Assembly (NCBI GenBank): GCA_029781975.1
Contig: JAKOVQ010000017.1
Span: 442,074-506,073 of the forward strand
Length of the DNA: 64,000 nt
Reading direction: 5' to 3'
From: Acidobacteriota bacterium
Lineage (GTDB): Bacteria; Acidobacteriota; Thermoanaerobaculia; UBA5066
A program made the position numbers and the translations under genes. Below, piece by piece: positions 43,278 through 53,005 of this stretch; positions within the stretch are counted from its first letter, which is position 1; each line of letters opens with the position of its first letter. Below the pieces are notes generated by a model. It was not told the origin of the DNA. It saw nothing but the letters and a program-made list of their open reading frames with translations, and ran no database searches.

Positions 43278-44495
43278 TCACTCGTACCTCAGGGCCTCGA
43301 TCGGGTTCAGCGCCGCCGCCTTCCGCGCCGGGTAGAAGCCGAAGAAGACCCCCACCGCTCCCGAGAACGCGACGGCGCCGATCATGACGAGCGGCGAGAT
43401 GACCGTCTCCCATCCCGTGAAGTGCCCCAGCACCTTCGAGCCGCCGAAGCCGAGCAGGAGGCCCACCACGCCGCCGAGACCGCCCATCACGACGCTCTCG
43501 ACGAGGAACTGGGTCAGGACGTCCGAGCCGCGGGCCCCGATGGCGAGCCGGATGCCGATCTCCCGCGTCCGCTCCGTGACCGACACCAGCATGATGTTCA
43601 TGATGCCGATGCCCCCCACGAGGAGGGAGATCGAGGCGATCGCCGCCATGAGCAGGGTCATCACGCGGGTGCTGCTCTCCGCCGCGGCGGCGAGGTCGGT
43701 CTGGTTGCGGACCGTGAAGTCGTCGTCGTCGCCCGCGCCGATCTGGTGGGACTCGCGAAGCAGGACCCTGATCTCCTCCTGCGCGGCCGGGATGTCGCCC
43801 TCCGAGGACGTGCTGGCCAGGATCTGCGGAATGCGCGGCCTGCCGGTGAGCCGGGTCGCCGCGGTCGTGTAGGGGACCAGGATCACGTCGTCGGAGTCGC
43901 TGCCGCTCGCGGTCTGTCCCTTCTGCGCCAGGACGCCCGTCACCATGAAGCGGAGCGCCGCGATCTGGATCTCCTGGCCGACCGGGTCGCTCCCGGGGAA
44001 GACCCGTTGCGCGACGGTCCGGCCCAGGACGGCCACGCTGCGGGCCGTGCGGACGTCCTCGGGCCCGAAGAAGGACCCGGAGTCCGTCTGCCAGTCCCGG
44101 ATCTCCTGGTAGTCGGTGTCGACGCCGTTGATCGACGTGCGCCAGTTGCTTCCGGCCGCGAGGACCTGGCTTCGGCCGACGATGACGGGCGAGACGGCCA
44201 CCACGACCTGCGACTGGCCCCGGATCCTCTCGGCGTCGGCGACGGTCAGCGTGGCGAAGGCCTGGGCGCCCTGGCTCACCCCCCCGCTGCTGCTGGCCCC
44301 CGGCGTGATGACGATCATGTTCGTGCCGAGGTTGTCGATCTGCTCGCGGATCCGGGACCGGGCCCCGTAGCCGACCGCGACCATGACGATCACGGCGGCG
44401 ACGCCGATGACGATCCCGAGCATCGTCAGCATCGCCCGCGTCCTGTTCTTGAGGATGCTCTGCAGGGCCAGCCGGAAGAGGATCGAGAGGTTCAT
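43278..44495 (-). CDS. MacB-like ABC transporter permease
   Basis: 405 residues. Helix one follows NRTRAMLTMLGIVIGVAAVI. A MacB-type periplasmic core spans residues about 45-270, and three C-terminal FtsX-type helices include SISLLVGGIGIMNIMLVSVT, RTREIGIRLAIGARG and the closing FYPARKAAALNPIEALRYE. This is the permease half of a MacAB-type system that works with a tip protein and an outer-membrane channel. The ATG overlaps the ATPase stop as ATGA. Here ATPase and permease are separate proteins rather than fused. Confidence 0.93.
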   Translation of the reverse strand: MNLSILFRLALQSILKNRTRAMLTMLGIVIGVAAVIVMVAVGYGARSRIREQIDNLGTNMIVITPGASSSGGVSQGAQAFATLTVADAERIRGQSQVVVAVSPVIVGRSQVLAAGSNWRTSINGVDTDYQEIRDWQTDSGSFFGPEDVRTARSVAVLGRTVAQRVFPGSDPVGQEIQIAALRFMVTGVLAQKGQTASGSDSDDVILVPYTTAATRLTGRPRIPQILASTSSEGDIPAAQEEIRVLLRESHQIGAGDDDDFTVRNQTDLAAAAESSTRVMTLLMAAIASISLLVGGIGIMNIMLVSVTERTREIGIRLAIGARGSDVLTQFLVESVVMGGLGGVVGLLLGFGGSKVLGHFTGWETVISPLVMIGAVAFSGAVGVFFGFYPARKAAALNPIEALRYE

Positions 44496-45235
44496 GCCGC
44501 GGCCCTGTCCAGCTCTTCCAGGTCGCGGGCCGCGTCGCGCCGATCGGCCACCGGCTCGTCGCTGAAGATCCGTCCGTCCCGCATCCGGACGACGCGGGTG
44601 GCGTAGACGGCGACGTCGGGCTCGTGCGTGACGACGACGATCGTCCTCCCTTGCGCGTTCAGCTGCTGGAAGAGCGCCATCACCTCCACCGAGGTCCGGG
44701 AGTCGAGGTTGCCGGTCGGCTCGTCGGCCAGGACGAGCGCCGGCTCCGTCACGAGGGCCCGGGCGATGGCGACCCGCTGCTGCTGGCCGCCCGACAGCTC
44801 GCTCGGCTGGTGGTCGAGGCGGTCGCCGAGCCCGACGCGCTCGAGCGCCGCGACGGCGAGGGCGCGGATGTCGCGCTTGCGGCCGCTGCGGTCGTACAGC
44901 ATCGGCAGCTCGACGTTGGCGACGGCGCTCGTCCGCGCCAGCAGGTTGAAGCCCTGGAAGACGAAGCCGAGCTTCTGGCTGCGGATCGCCGCGAGCTCGT
45001 TCCTGCCGAGCCCGTCCACCCGCACGCCGTCGAGCGTGTACGTCCCCGACGTCGGCGTGTCGAGGCACCCCAGCATGTTCATGAGCGTCGACTTGCCGGA
45101 GCCCGACGCGCCCATGATCGCCACGAGCTCCCCTCGCGCCACCTGCAGGTCCACCTCCCGCAGGGCGTGGACCACGTTCGTGCCCGTCCCGTACGTCTTG
45201 GTGATCCTGTCCGTCCGGATGACGATCCCGTGCAT
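44492..45235 (-). CDS. MacB/LolD-type ABC transporter ATPase
   Basis: 247 residues. Walker A is [15 protein letters not shown], the Q-loop is FVFQGFNLL, the signature [15 protein letters not shown], and Walker [13 protein letters not shown], with the switch histidine in VVVTHEPDV. The N-terminal [15 protein letters not shown] fits MacB/LolD-type ATPases. It powers the permease encoded next. It lies between macA- and macB-like genes, giving the order adaptor, ATPase, permease. Confidence 0.95.
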   Translation of the reverse strand: MHGIVIRTDRITKTYGTGTNVVHALREVDLQVARGELVAIMGASGSGKSTLMNMLGCLDTPTSGTYTLDGVRVDGLGRNELAAIRSQKLGFVFQGFNLLARTSAVANVELPMLYDRSGRKRDIRALAVAALERVGLGDRLDHQPSELSGGQQQRVAIARALVTEPALVLADEPTGNLDSRTSVEVMALFQQLNAQGRTIVVVTHEPDVAVYATRVVRMRDGRIFSDEPVADRRDAARDLEELDRAAA

Positions 45236-45248
45236 CGAGCCGCGTTCC

Positions 45249-46535
45249 TCAGAAGCCGCCGGGGCGCCCGTGCCCGGTCTGCTGGCCGCCGCTCATCGGG
45301 TTGGCGGCCGCCGCCGCGGGCGTCCGGGAGGCCGGGACGACGCCGTCGATGACCTTCATCCCTTCGGTCACGTTCCGTCCCTCGACCTGGGTGAACTGGC
45401 CGTCGCTGATGCCCGTCCGGACGCGCGTGACCTGGAGCTTCCCCTTCGCGTCGAGGGTGTACAGCGTGCCTTCGCCGCCTCCGGGCGAACCGCCCTCGCT
45501 CCTGCGGGCGCGCGCTCCTCCGGTTCCGGCCCGAGGGCTCGCCGAAGGCGACGCGCCGGTCGCCGACGCGGACTCCCCGGAAGAGCGCGGCGTCCCGAAG
45601 CGGGCGAGCACCTCGTCGCTCGGCTTGTAGCGCAAGGCCGCGTTCGGCACCTCGAGGACGTTCTCGGCCGACTTGACGAGGAAGTCGACGCGAGCCGTCA
45701 TCCCGGGGAGCAGCCTGCCCCCGGGATTCTCGAGCGTCACGACGACGGTGTAGTTCACGACGTTGTCGGCCGTGGTGGACTGCAGGCGCACCTGCTGGAC
45801 GATTCCCGGGAACTTCTGTCCCGGCAGCGCCTGGACGGTGAACGTGACGGGCTGTCCCTGGCCGATCCGCACGATGTCGCTCTCCCCCACCAGCGCCAGG
45901 ATCTGCATCCGCGAGAGGTCGTTGGCGATGAGGAAGAGCTGCGGGGCGGAGAGGCTCGCGGCGACGGTCTGCCCGAGGTTGACGTTCCGCTCGACGACGA
46001 CGCCGTCGATGGGGGCGTAGATCGACGTGAAAGAGAGGTTCTGCTTCGCGCGGTCCAGCGCCACGGCTGCCGACCTCACCGTCGCGTCGGCCGCCTGCTG
46101 CGTCGACCCGCCCTGCTCGAGAGCGCTTCCCGCGATGAGGCCGGCGGTCGACAGGGCGCGGTTTCGGTTCTGGTCGCTCCTGGCCTGGTTGGCCTGCGCC
46201 TGCACCCTCTCGAGACTCGCCCGGGCGTCGGCCACCCCGTGCTGGGCGATGGTCGGGTCGATCCGGGCGAGGAGCTGCCCCTTCTTCACGTGGTCGTTGA
46301 AGTCGACGAGGAGCGCGGAGATCTGCCCCGAGACCTGGGTGCCGACGCTCACGGTGGTGACGGCCTGGAGGGTCCCCGTCGCGGAGACCAGGGCCCGGAT
46401 GGTCCCCCGCCCCACGGTCGTGAAGCGGAACGCGGGCGCCTTCTGCCGGGAGGCGAGGCTGAAGGCCCCGAAGGCCACGCCCGAGGCGGCCGCCACGAGA
46501 CCGAGCGCTAGGACGATTCTCTTGTAGGGGAGCAT
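45249..46535 (-). CDS. MacA-like periplasmic adaptor (HlyD family)
   Basis: 428 residues. An N-terminal anchor helix ([19 protein letters not shown]) is followed by the lipoyl-type half motifs ([38 protein letters not shown]), a helical hairpin rich in Ala/Gln ([19 protein letters not shown]), and beta-barrel and proximal domains. A Ser/Gly-rich insert near residue 300 is unusual. It links the MacB pump to an outer-membrane channel, which is not encoded in the window. It is first in the operon; a sigma-54-type site is about 130 bases upstream. Confidence 0.93.
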   Translation of the reverse strand: MLPYKRIVLALGLVAAASGVAFGAFSLASRQKAPAFRFTTVGRGTIRALVSATGTLQAVTTVSVGTQVSGQISALLVDFNDHVKKGQLLARIDPTIAQHGVADARASLERVQAQANQARSDQNRNRALSTAGLIAGSALEQGGSTQQAADATVRSAAVALDRAKQNLSFTSIYAPIDGVVVERNVNLGQTVAASLSAPQLFLIANDLSRMQILALVGESDIVRIGQGQPVTFTVQALPGQKFPGIVQQVRLQSTTADNVVNYTVVVTLENPGGRLLPGMTARVDFLVKSAENVLEVPNAALRYKPSDEVLARFGTPRSSGESASATGASPSASPRAGTGGARARRSEGGSPGGGEGTLYTLDAKGKLQVTRVRTGISDGQFTQVEGRNVTEGMKVIDGVVPASRTPAAAAANPMSGGQQTGHGRPGGF

Positions 46536-46665
46536 GATTTCCCTCTCCGGAATGTAGATTCTTCAAGCTCGTCGGGGCTCGCCCGGCCGGACCTCCACCT
46601 TGCGGCCTGTCGCGAGGGTCTCGCCGGGCATCCCATCCTCTGCACCTCGACCGCGGCCGGGTGTT

Positions 46666-46680
46666 GCAAATCGAGCGCCA
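46666..46680 (-). promoter_or_regulatory. Sigma-54 (-24/-12) promoter for the macAB-like operon
   Basis: Minus-strand TGGCGC-TCGAT-TTGC, one base off the core consensus. The predicted start is about 46654, leaving a leader of about 119 bases. It is back to back with the 46785 promoter. Confidence 0.6.
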
Positions 46681-46784
46681 CCCGGCGTTCCTCGCCCGAT
46701 TCGGGTCCGCTGCGGCTCGGGACGCATGCCGCGGCGACCGCCCGGCGCGCGCGCTGGCCGGCCGCCCGAGAGGTCACGGGGTCG

Positions 46785-46799
46785 TGGCAGCCGACTTGC
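46785..46799 (+). promoter_or_regulatory. Sigma-54 (-24/-12) promoter for the YXWGXW-type gene
   Basis: TGGCAG-CCGAC-TTGC. The predicted start is about 46811, just at the GGAGG of ATG 46822, giving a leader of about 11 bases. Confidence 0.68.
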
Positions 46800-46821
46800 G
46801 GGGCGTCGGTGGAGGCAAACC

Positions 46822-47283
46822 ATGCTCGAGAAGATGCTGAAGTTGGGTCTCGCGACGACGTTCGCCGTCCTGACGGCGCTGCCGGCGCCGGCGCAGGTCC
46901 AGGTGCGGGTCGGCGTACAGCTCCCCGGCCTGGAGATTCGGGTCGGCCACCGGGCGCCGCCGAGGCTGCTGCGGGAGCACCGGCCGATGAGCCCCGGTCG
47001 CGGGTACATGTGGATCCCGGGCGCCTGGGACTGGCAGAACGACGACTGGGCCTGGATCGCCGGTCGTTGGGACCGCCCGAACGCGCGGCGTGCCCGCTGG
47101 ATCAGGCCTCGGTACATGCGGGAGGGCGCAGCCTGGCGCTACGAGCCCGGGCACTGGTCGAACCAGCGGGTGGTCGAGGGAGAGGACTACAGGCGCTGGA
47201 GGGACGAGAGCCGCAGGAACCGCGACCAGGGCCGCCATCGCGGTCGAGACCGCCGCGATCGCGGTGACCGCCGGCCGCAGTGA
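46822..47283 (+). CDS. YXWGXW-repeat-like secreted protein
   Basis: 153 residues. A signal peptide (LKLGLATTFAVLTALPAPAQ) is followed by aromatic repeats of the W-x2-G-x-W kind: YMWIPGAWDWQNDDWAWIAG, then RWDRP, and AAWRYEPGHW. The C-terminus is strongly basic (RNRDQGRHRGRDRRDRGDRR). These YXWGXW-type proteins are small periplasmic or outer-membrane proteins of unknown role, common in Acidobacteria and Proteobacteria. GGAGG is seven bases from the ATG, and a hairpin follows the gene. Confidence 0.8.
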   Translation: MLEKMLKLGLATTFAVLTALPAPAQVQVRVGVQLPGLEIRVGHRAPPRLLREHRPMSPGRGYMWIPGAWDWQNDDWAWIAGRWDRPNARRARWIRPRYMREGAAWRYEPGHWSNQRVVEGEDYRRWRDESRRNRDQGRHRGRDRRDRGDRRPQ

Positions 47284-47355
47284 CGCTCGGCCCGCCGTAG
47301 GGCCTCCGCGCAGGCTCCGACGGCCGGCGGGGCCGCTCCCGGAGCCCGGCCACCC

Positions 47356-47388
47356 CGGCTCGGCGTCCCGTCCGCGGGCGCCGAGCCG
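47356..47388 (+). terminator. Hairpin after the YXWGXW-type gene
   Basis: Ten-base stem CGGCTCGGCG / CGCCGAGCCG with a 13-base loop, 73 bases after the stop and shortly before the GGDEF gene. No strong T run. Confidence 0.5.
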
Positions 47389-47424
47389 ATCCGTCCCGGC
47401 TTAGACTCCGCCCCGGAAGGCTCC

Positions 47425-48405
47425 GTGAAGATCCTCATCGCGGATGACGAGGCCGTCTCCCGGCGGCTCCTGGAACGGACGCTCGCCGGGCTGGGCCACG
47501 AGGTCACGGCCGTCGGGGACGGCCTCGCGGCGCTGGCCGCCCTCATGAGCCCGGAGGGGCCCAGGATCGCGATCCTCGACTGGATGATGCCGGGCGCGAC
47601 CGGGCTCGAGGTCTGCCGGCTCGTCCGCAATCGGCCGGCACCCTACGTCTACATCCTGCTCCTGACGGCCCGGGACCGGCGCGAGGACGTCCTCACCGGC
47701 CTCGATGCCGGTGCGGACGACTTCCTGACCAAGCCCTTCGACGCGCTCGAGCTCCGCGCCCGGCTCCGGTCCGGCGAACGGATCGTGGACCTCCAGGAAG
47801 GGCTGGTCCGCGCCCGGGAGGCCCTTCGCGAGCAGGCCATCCACGACTCCCTGACCGGGCTGTGGAACCGCGGGATGATCCTCGAGCAGCTGGGTCACGA
47901 GCTGCACCGCGCGGAACGCGAGGAGAGGCCGCTCGCCGTGGCCATGGCCGATCTCGACCACTTCAAGAGGGTGAACGACGAGCACGGCCACGCGGCCGGA
48001 GACGCCGTGCTCCGCGAGGCCGCCGAACGGATCCGCTCGACCGTCCGAGACTGCGACTTCGCCGGCCGGTACGGGGGAGAGGAGTTCCTCCTCGTCCTGC
48101 CCGGCTGCGACGGCGCCACGGCCGCCCTGGTGGCCGAGCGCGTCCGCCGCCGGGTGGCGGACGCGCCCGTGCAGACCGGGGAGCGGCTGATCCCCGTCAC
48201 GGTGAGCGTCGGACTGGCCTCCTCGCGGCCTCGAGCCGCCCGGCTCCGCCCGGAGGCCCTGATCCAGGCGGCGGACGAGGCGCTCTACCGCGCGAAGACG
48301 GACGGACGCAACCGCGTCGCGGCGGCGCCCGAGGCGATCGACCCGGAGCCCGCCCCGCCGGAGCCGGCCTCGCCGGATGGACCTCCCCTCCCGGAGGAGA
48401 GGTGA
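47425..48405 (+). CDS. REC-GGDEF response regulator (diguanylate cyclase)
   Basis: 326 residues. The REC domain has ILIADDE at the N-terminus, the phospho-acceptor in ILDWMMPG (Asp52) and TKPFD (Lys). The GGDEF domain starts near [10 protein letters not shown] and has an intact active site GGEEF (217-221), preceded by an RxxD inhibitory site (208-211). Phosphorylation should switch cyclic-di-GMP synthesis. GTG 47425 is coupled in operon with the next two genes. The tail is Pro/Glu-rich and probably flexible. Confidence 0.95.
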   Translation: MKILIADDEAVSRRLLERTLAGLGHEVTAVGDGLAALAALMSPEGPRIAILDWMMPGATGLEVCRLVRNRPAPYVYILLLTARDRREDVLTGLDAGADDFLTKPFDALELRARLRSGERIVDLQEGLVRAREALREQAIHDSLTGLWNRGMILEQLGHELHRAEREERPLAVAMADLDHFKRVNDEHGHAAGDAVLREAAERIRSTVRDCDFAGRYGGEEFLLVLPGCDGATAALVAERVRRRVADAPVQTGERLIPVTVSVGLASSRPRAARLRPEALIQAADEALYRAKTDGRNRVAAAPEAIDPEPAPPEPASPDGPPLPEER

Positions 48406-49622
48406 GCGCCGCCCGGACGTTGGCCGTCGGGGCGCTTCTCGTCTCGACGGTGGCGTTCCCGGCCGGCTCCGGACCCGCTCCCGGGCCGGCTCGCGCACCC
48501 GGGACGGCGGCCCGCCCCGGCCCGATCGTGATCGGGGTCTCGAACGTCCAGTCGGGGCCGTCGCGCCTCCTCGGGATCAAGCTCCTGCGCGGGGCCCGGG
48601 CGTACTTCGACAGGGTCAACGCGGCCGGCGGCGTTCACGGCCGGCCGATCTCCCTCGTCGTCAAGGACGACGGGTACGAGCCAGGCCCGGCGGTCCGCAA
48701 CACCCGGGAGCTGATCGAGCGCGACGACGTCCTCTTCCTGTTCGGGTACGTCGGGACGCCGACCCTCGTTCGCGTCCTCCCGCTCCTGCGGTACTTCGAG
48801 GGGAAAGGGATCGTCAACGTGGCGCCGTTCACCGGTGCCGAGCCTCAGCGGAGGCCGCCGTACGACCGCTACGTGTTCAACGTCCGGGCGTCGTATCGCG
48901 AGGAGACGCGCGCGCTGGTCCGGCATCTCCACGCCGGCGGGAGCCGCCGGTTCGGCTTCCTCGGGCAGGCCGACGCCTACGGCAAGAGCGGCGAGGTCGC
49001 CGTCCGGGAGGCGCTCGCCGAGCTGGGCCTGGACCTCGTCGAGAGCGTCACGTACCGGCGAAACGACTCGTTCGCGACCGACATGTCCGAGCAGGTCCGC
49101 CTCCTTCGCCAGGCCCGGGCCGACGCGGTGGTCGCCGTCGGCGTCTACGGCCCGTGCGCGGCCTTCGTCCGCGACGCCCGCGTGGCCGGCTGGGACGTCC
49201 CGATCGCGAACGTCAGCTTCGTCGGGGCGGGGACCATGCTCGACGCGTTGCGCCGGGAGTCGGCGGCGCGGGGGCGCGACCTGACCCGCGGACTCGTCAA
49301 CAGCCAGGTCGTGCCGTCGCCGGACGACCTCCGCTATCCGCTGGTCGCCGACTACCGCGCGAGCACGCCGCCGGAGGACCGGGGCTTCGTCGGGCTCGAG
49401 GGGTGGCTCGACGCCGTCGTCGCGACCGAGGCGCTGCGGCGCGCGGGACCCGACCCGACGCGCGAGAGCTTCGTCCGCGGCCTGGAGTCCCTCACGGGCT
49501 GGGACCCCGGCCTCGGGACGCCCCTCCAGCTCTCGCCTGCCTCCCACCAGGCGCTCCACCGCGTCTGGCTCACGCGGACCGAGGACGGACGCTGGGTCCC
49601 GGACGAGGACCAGCCGCCATGA
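48402..49622 (+). CDS. Periplasmic amino-acid/leucine-type binding protein
   Basis: 406 residues from GTG 48402, overlapping the previous stop by four bases after GGAGGAGAG. A signal helix ([18 protein letters not shown]) leads to a Leu/Ile/Val-type (type I) binding fold: [59 protein letters not shown]. No ABC transporter is adjacent. It lies between a GGDEF regulator and a hybrid kinase, so it probably senses a small ligand and feeds the kinase's periplasmic region. Confidence 0.88.
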   Translation: MSAARTLAVGALLVSTVAFPAGSGPAPGPARAPGTAARPGPIVIGVSNVQSGPSRLLGIKLLRGARAYFDRVNAAGGVHGRPISLVVKDDGYEPGPAVRNTRELIERDDVLFLFGYVGTPTLVRVLPLLRYFEGKGIVNVAPFTGAEPQRRPPYDRYVFNVRASYREETRALVRHLHAGGSRRFGFLGQADAYGKSGEVAVREALAELGLDLVESVTYRRNDSFATDMSEQVRLLRQARADAVVAVGVYGPCAAFVRDARVAGWDVPIANVSFVGAGTMLDALRRESAARGRDLTRGLVNSQVVPSPDDLRYPLVADYRASTPPEDRGFVGLEGWLDAVVATEALRRAGPDPTRESFVRGLESLTGWDPGLGTPLQLSPASHQALHRVWLTRTEDGRWVPDEDQPP

Positions 49623-52600
49623 GGAGCATCTCCGCCAAGCTCCTGGCCCTTCAGCTCGCGGGCGGCGTCCTCGTCGTGGCGACCCTCTACGCGCTCCTGC
49701 ACCGCCAGGCCCTGACCGGGCTCACGAGCGAGTTCACCCAGCACGCGGAGGTCGTCGCCTCCAGCCTGGCCAGGTCCGTGGAGCCGGCGCTCGTCGAGCG
49801 GGACCCGACGACCGTGCAGTCGGAGCTCGACGCGGTCCTCTCCGTCCCGGACGTCGCGTGGGCGTTCGTGACGGGCCCGGACGGCCAGGTCCTGGCCCAC
49901 ACGTTCGTCCCGAAGGTCCCGGCCGAGCTGAAGGGATGGACCCGTCCCGACGGGCCGCCCGAGACGACGATCCCGGGCGGGACCGCGGGGATCTTCGTGG
50001 TCCGCAGGCCGGTCCTGACCGGGACCGTGGGGACGGTCTTCGTCGGGTTCGACCGCGCATCGCTCGCCTCCTCGATCCGCCAGATGGAGGTCGGGAGCCT
50101 CTCGACCATCGCGGCGGTGATCCTGTCGGTGGCCCTCGCGCTCTGGCTCGTGGGCCGCCATCTCCTGAAGCCGGTCCGCGAGCTGACGCGCGCCGCCGAG
50201 TTCCTCTCCGGGGGCTCCCGATCGGCGTACCGGGACGTGCGGGTGCGCTCGGGCGACGACCTCGGCGTCCTGACCAGCACCTTCAACCGGATGGCCCGTG
50301 CGGTCCGCGAGCACGAGGAGACCCTGGAGGCGCAGGTCGCCGAGCGAACGCGCTCGCTCTCGCGCGCGAACGCGGCCCTCGCCGTCGAGGTCGCCGAGCG
50401 CGCGAGGGCGGCGCAGCTCAAGAGCACCGAACACGCGGTCACCCGGCTCCTGGCGGAGGCCGCGACCCTCGACGAGGCCGTCCCCGAGCTCCTCCGCCTT
50501 ATCGCGGAGGGGATCGGGTGGGACGCCGGCGCCCTCTTCGACGTCGACGAGGCCGCCGGCGTGGTGAGGTGCCGCGGGCTCTGGCACCGGCCGGGCTCGG
50601 GCCTCGAGGCCTTCGCGCGGTCGACGCGCGGGATGGCCCTCCCGCTGGGGGTCGGGCTCGCCGGGAGGGTCGCGAGCGGCCGGGAGCCGGTCTGGATCGA
50701 GGACGTCTCGAGGAGCCCCCTCTTCCGGGAGAGGTCCGAGGCCGACGGCCTCGAGGGACCGGAGGACCTCGGGGGCCTCCGCGCCGCGTTCGGATGCCCC
50801 GTGGTCGTCGGCGAGCAGCTGGCCGGGTGCCTCGAGCTCTTCGACCGCGAGTTCCGGACGCCGGATCCGGACCTCCTCCTCATGGGCACCTCCCTCGGCC
50901 GGCAGCTCGGCCAGTTCATCGTCCGCAAGCGCGCCGAGGAGGGTCTCCGCCACGCGAAGGACGCCGCCGAGAGCGCGAACCGCGCGAAATCGGAGTTCCT
51001 GGCCAACATGAGCCACGAGATCCGGACGCCGATGAACGGCGTCATCGGGATGACGGAGCTGGCCCTCGGGACGGACCTGACGCCCGAGCAGCGGGAGTAC
51101 CTGGAGATCGTCCGGTCGTCGGGCGACGCGCTCCTCGGCCTGATCAACGACATCCTGGACCTCTCGAAGATCGAGGCCGGGAAGATCGAGGTCGATCGGG
51201 TCGCCTTCGAGCTCCGCTACGCGCTGGACGAGAGCGTCCGGGTCCTCGCCCCCGCCGCGCACCAGAAGGGGCTCGAGCTGGCGCTCCGCGTCGCCCCCGA
51301 CGTCCCGTCCGGCCTAGTCGGCGACCCTTCCCGGCTGCGACAGGTCATCGTGAACCTCGTCGGGAACGCCGTGAAGTTCACGGAGAAGGGCGAGGTCGTC
51401 GTGTCGGTCGAGTGCGCCGAGAGGACGGCCGACCGGGTGACCCTGCAGGTCACCGTCGCCGACACGGGGATCGGCATCCCCCTCGAGAAGCAGGCCTCGA
51501 TCTTCCAGGCCTTCACCCAGGCCGACCCCTCCACGACGCGCCGCTACGGGGGGACGGGGCTCGGCCTCTCGATCGCGTCGCAGCTCGTGGCGCTGCTCGG
51601 AGGGCGCATCTGGGTCGAGAGCGAGCCCGGCGCGGGGAGCCGCTTCCACTTCACGCTGCCGTTCGAGGTCAGGGCCGGGCTGGAGCCCCGGCGCCCGTCG
51701 GCGGAGCTCCGGGACCTTCGCGGCGTCCGCGTCCTCGTGGTGGACGACAACGCCACCAACCGCCGGATCGTCGAGGAGATCGTCCTCGGCTGGGGGATGG
51801 GACCCACGCTGGTCGACGGCGGGGAGCCCGCCCTCGCCGCGATCGCGGCGGCGCGGGAGGCCGGGAGCCCGTTCGACCTCGTCCTCCTCGACTTCCAGAT
51901 GCCGGGGATGGACGGCTTCGAGGTCGCGGAGCGGATCCGGGAGCGCTCCGACCCGGGCGTCACGACGATCATGATGCTGTCGTCCGTCGGAGAGCGCGGC
52001 GACGCCCGCCGGTGCCGCGAGGTCGGCATCTCGGCCTACCTCGTCAAGCCCGTGAGGAAGTCGGTCCTCCTGGACGCGGTCCTGGCGGCCCTCGGCGGGC
52101 CGAGGCGGGCAAGGCCCGGCACGCCCGCTCTCGTCACCCGCCACTCCCTGGGAGAGCGCAGCCGTCCGCTCAGGGTCCTGGTCGCCGACGACAGCGCCGT
52201 GAACCAGCGCCTCCTCTCGACGATCCTCGAGAAGGAGGGACATGCCGTGGTGCTCGCCGCGAACGGCCGCGAAGCGCTCGCGGCGCTCCGCGGAGGGGAG
52301 TTCGACGTCGTCCTGATGGACGTCCAGATGCCGGAGATGGGCGGGTTCGAGGCGACCGCGGCGATCCGCGCCGCGGAGAAGGAGACGGGGCGGCACGTCC
52401 CGATCGTGGCCCTCACCGCCCACGCGCTGAAGGGCGACCGGGAGGCCTGCCTGGCCGCCGGAATGGACGACTACCTGGCCAAGCCCGTCCGCGCCCCGGC
52501 GCTCCTCGACGCCCTCTCGCGGGTGAGCGCCCAGAGCCGTGAGGCGCCGCTCCTGACGGAGCCCCCCGCCGTCGCGCCGGTCGCTCCCTCCCGCCCGAGC

Positions 52601-52930
52601 TTCGACCCCGAGGAGGTCCTGTCCCGCGTGGAGGGGGACCGCGACCTCCTCCGCGAGATCGTGGACCTCTTCGTCGAGGAGACTCCGGGGATGCTCGCCG
52701 AGATCCGCCGCTGCGCCGGCGAGGGCGACGCCGGGGGCCTCGAGAGGGTGGCGCACCGGCTGCGCGGCACGCTCCTGAACTTCGGCGCGCGCCCGGCGGC
52801 GGAGGCCGCGCTCGCGCTCGAGCAGATGGGGCGCTCGGGGGACCTGGCCGGGGCGCCGTCCCGGCTGTCGGAGCTCGACCTCGAGCTCCGGGGCCTCTCG
52901 GTCGGCCTGAAGGCGATGGTCGGCACGTGA
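49619..52930 (+). CDS. Hybrid sensor kinase: HAMP-GAF-HisKA-HATPase-REC-REC-HPt
   Basis: 1103 residues. An N-terminal helix, a periplasmic segment of about 120 residues and a second helix are followed by a HAMP region, a GAF-like domain (about 270-430), HisKA with [12 protein letters not shown] (His466), and an HATPase with DTGIGIP and GGTGLGLSI. Then come two receivers, [11 protein letters not shown] (Asp758) and [12 protein letters not shown] (Asp901), and an HPt domain with [13 protein letters not shown] (His1046). This is an unorthodox multistep phosphorelay kinase. The ATG overlaps the previous stop as ATGA. It probably signals to the GGDEF regulator in the same operon. Confidence 0.95.
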   Translation: MRSISAKLLALQLAGGVLVVATLYALLHRQALTGLTSEFTQHAEVVASSLARSVEPALVERDPTTVQSELDAVLSVPDVAWAFVTGPDGQVLAHTFVPKVPAELKGWTRPDGPPETTIPGGTAGIFVVRRPVLTGTVGTVFVGFDRASLASSIRQMEVGSLSTIAAVILSVALALWLVGRHLLKPVRELTRAAEFLSGGSRSAYRDVRVRSGDDLGVLTSTFNRMARAVREHEETLEAQVAERTRSLSRANAALAVEVAERARAAQLKSTEHAVTRLLAEAATLDEAVPELLRLIAEGIGWDAGALFDVDEAAGVVRCRGLWHRPGSGLEAFARSTRGMALPLGVGLAGRVASGREPVWIEDVSRSPLFRERSEADGLEGPEDLGGLRAAFGCPVVVGEQLAGCLELFDREFRTPDPDLLLMGTSLGRQLGQFIVRKRAEEGLRHAKDAAESANRAKSEFLANMSHEIRTPMNGVIGMTELALGTDLTPEQREYLEIVRSSGDALLGLINDILDLSKIEAGKIEVDRVAFELRYALDESVRVLAPAAHQKGLELALRVAPDVPSGLVGDPSRLRQVIVNLVGNAVKFTEKGEVVVSVECAERTADRVTLQVTVADTGIGIPLEKQASIFQAFTQADPSTTRRYGGTGLGLSIASQLVALLGGRIWVESEPGAGSRFHFTLPFEVRAGLEPRRPSAELRDLRGVRVLVVDDNATNRRIVEEIVLGWGMGPTLVDGGEPALAAIAAAREAGSPFDLVLLDFQMPGMDGFEVAERIRERSDPGVTTIMMLSSVGERGDARRCREVGISAYLVKPVRKSVLLDAVLAALGGPRRARPGTPALVTRHSLGERSRPLRVLVADDSAVNQRLLSTILEKEGHAVVLAANGREALAALRGGEFDVVLMDVQMPEMGGFEATAAIRAAEKETGRHVPIVALTAHALKGDREACLAAGMDDYLAKPVRAPALLDALSRVSAQSREAPLLTEPPAVAPVAPSRPSFDPEEVLSRVEGDRDLLREIVDLFVEETPGMLAEIRRCAGEGDAGGLERVAHRLRGTLLNFGARPAAEAALALEQMGRSGDLAGAPSRLSELDLELRGLSVGLKAMVGT

Positions 52931-52965
52931 GGGGCGGCCGAAGGGCGGCTGGCGCGCTCCCTGCG

Positions 52966-52980
52966 CCCGCGATCCGCGGG
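52966..52980. terminator. Small hairpin between convergent operons
   Basis: CCCGCG-ATC-CGCGGG lies between the kinase stop (52930) and the ligase stop (53006). Weak as a terminator, with no T run. Confidence 0.3.
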
Positions 52981-53005
52981 AGGTCCGGCCGACGGGCCCC
53001 CGGAG

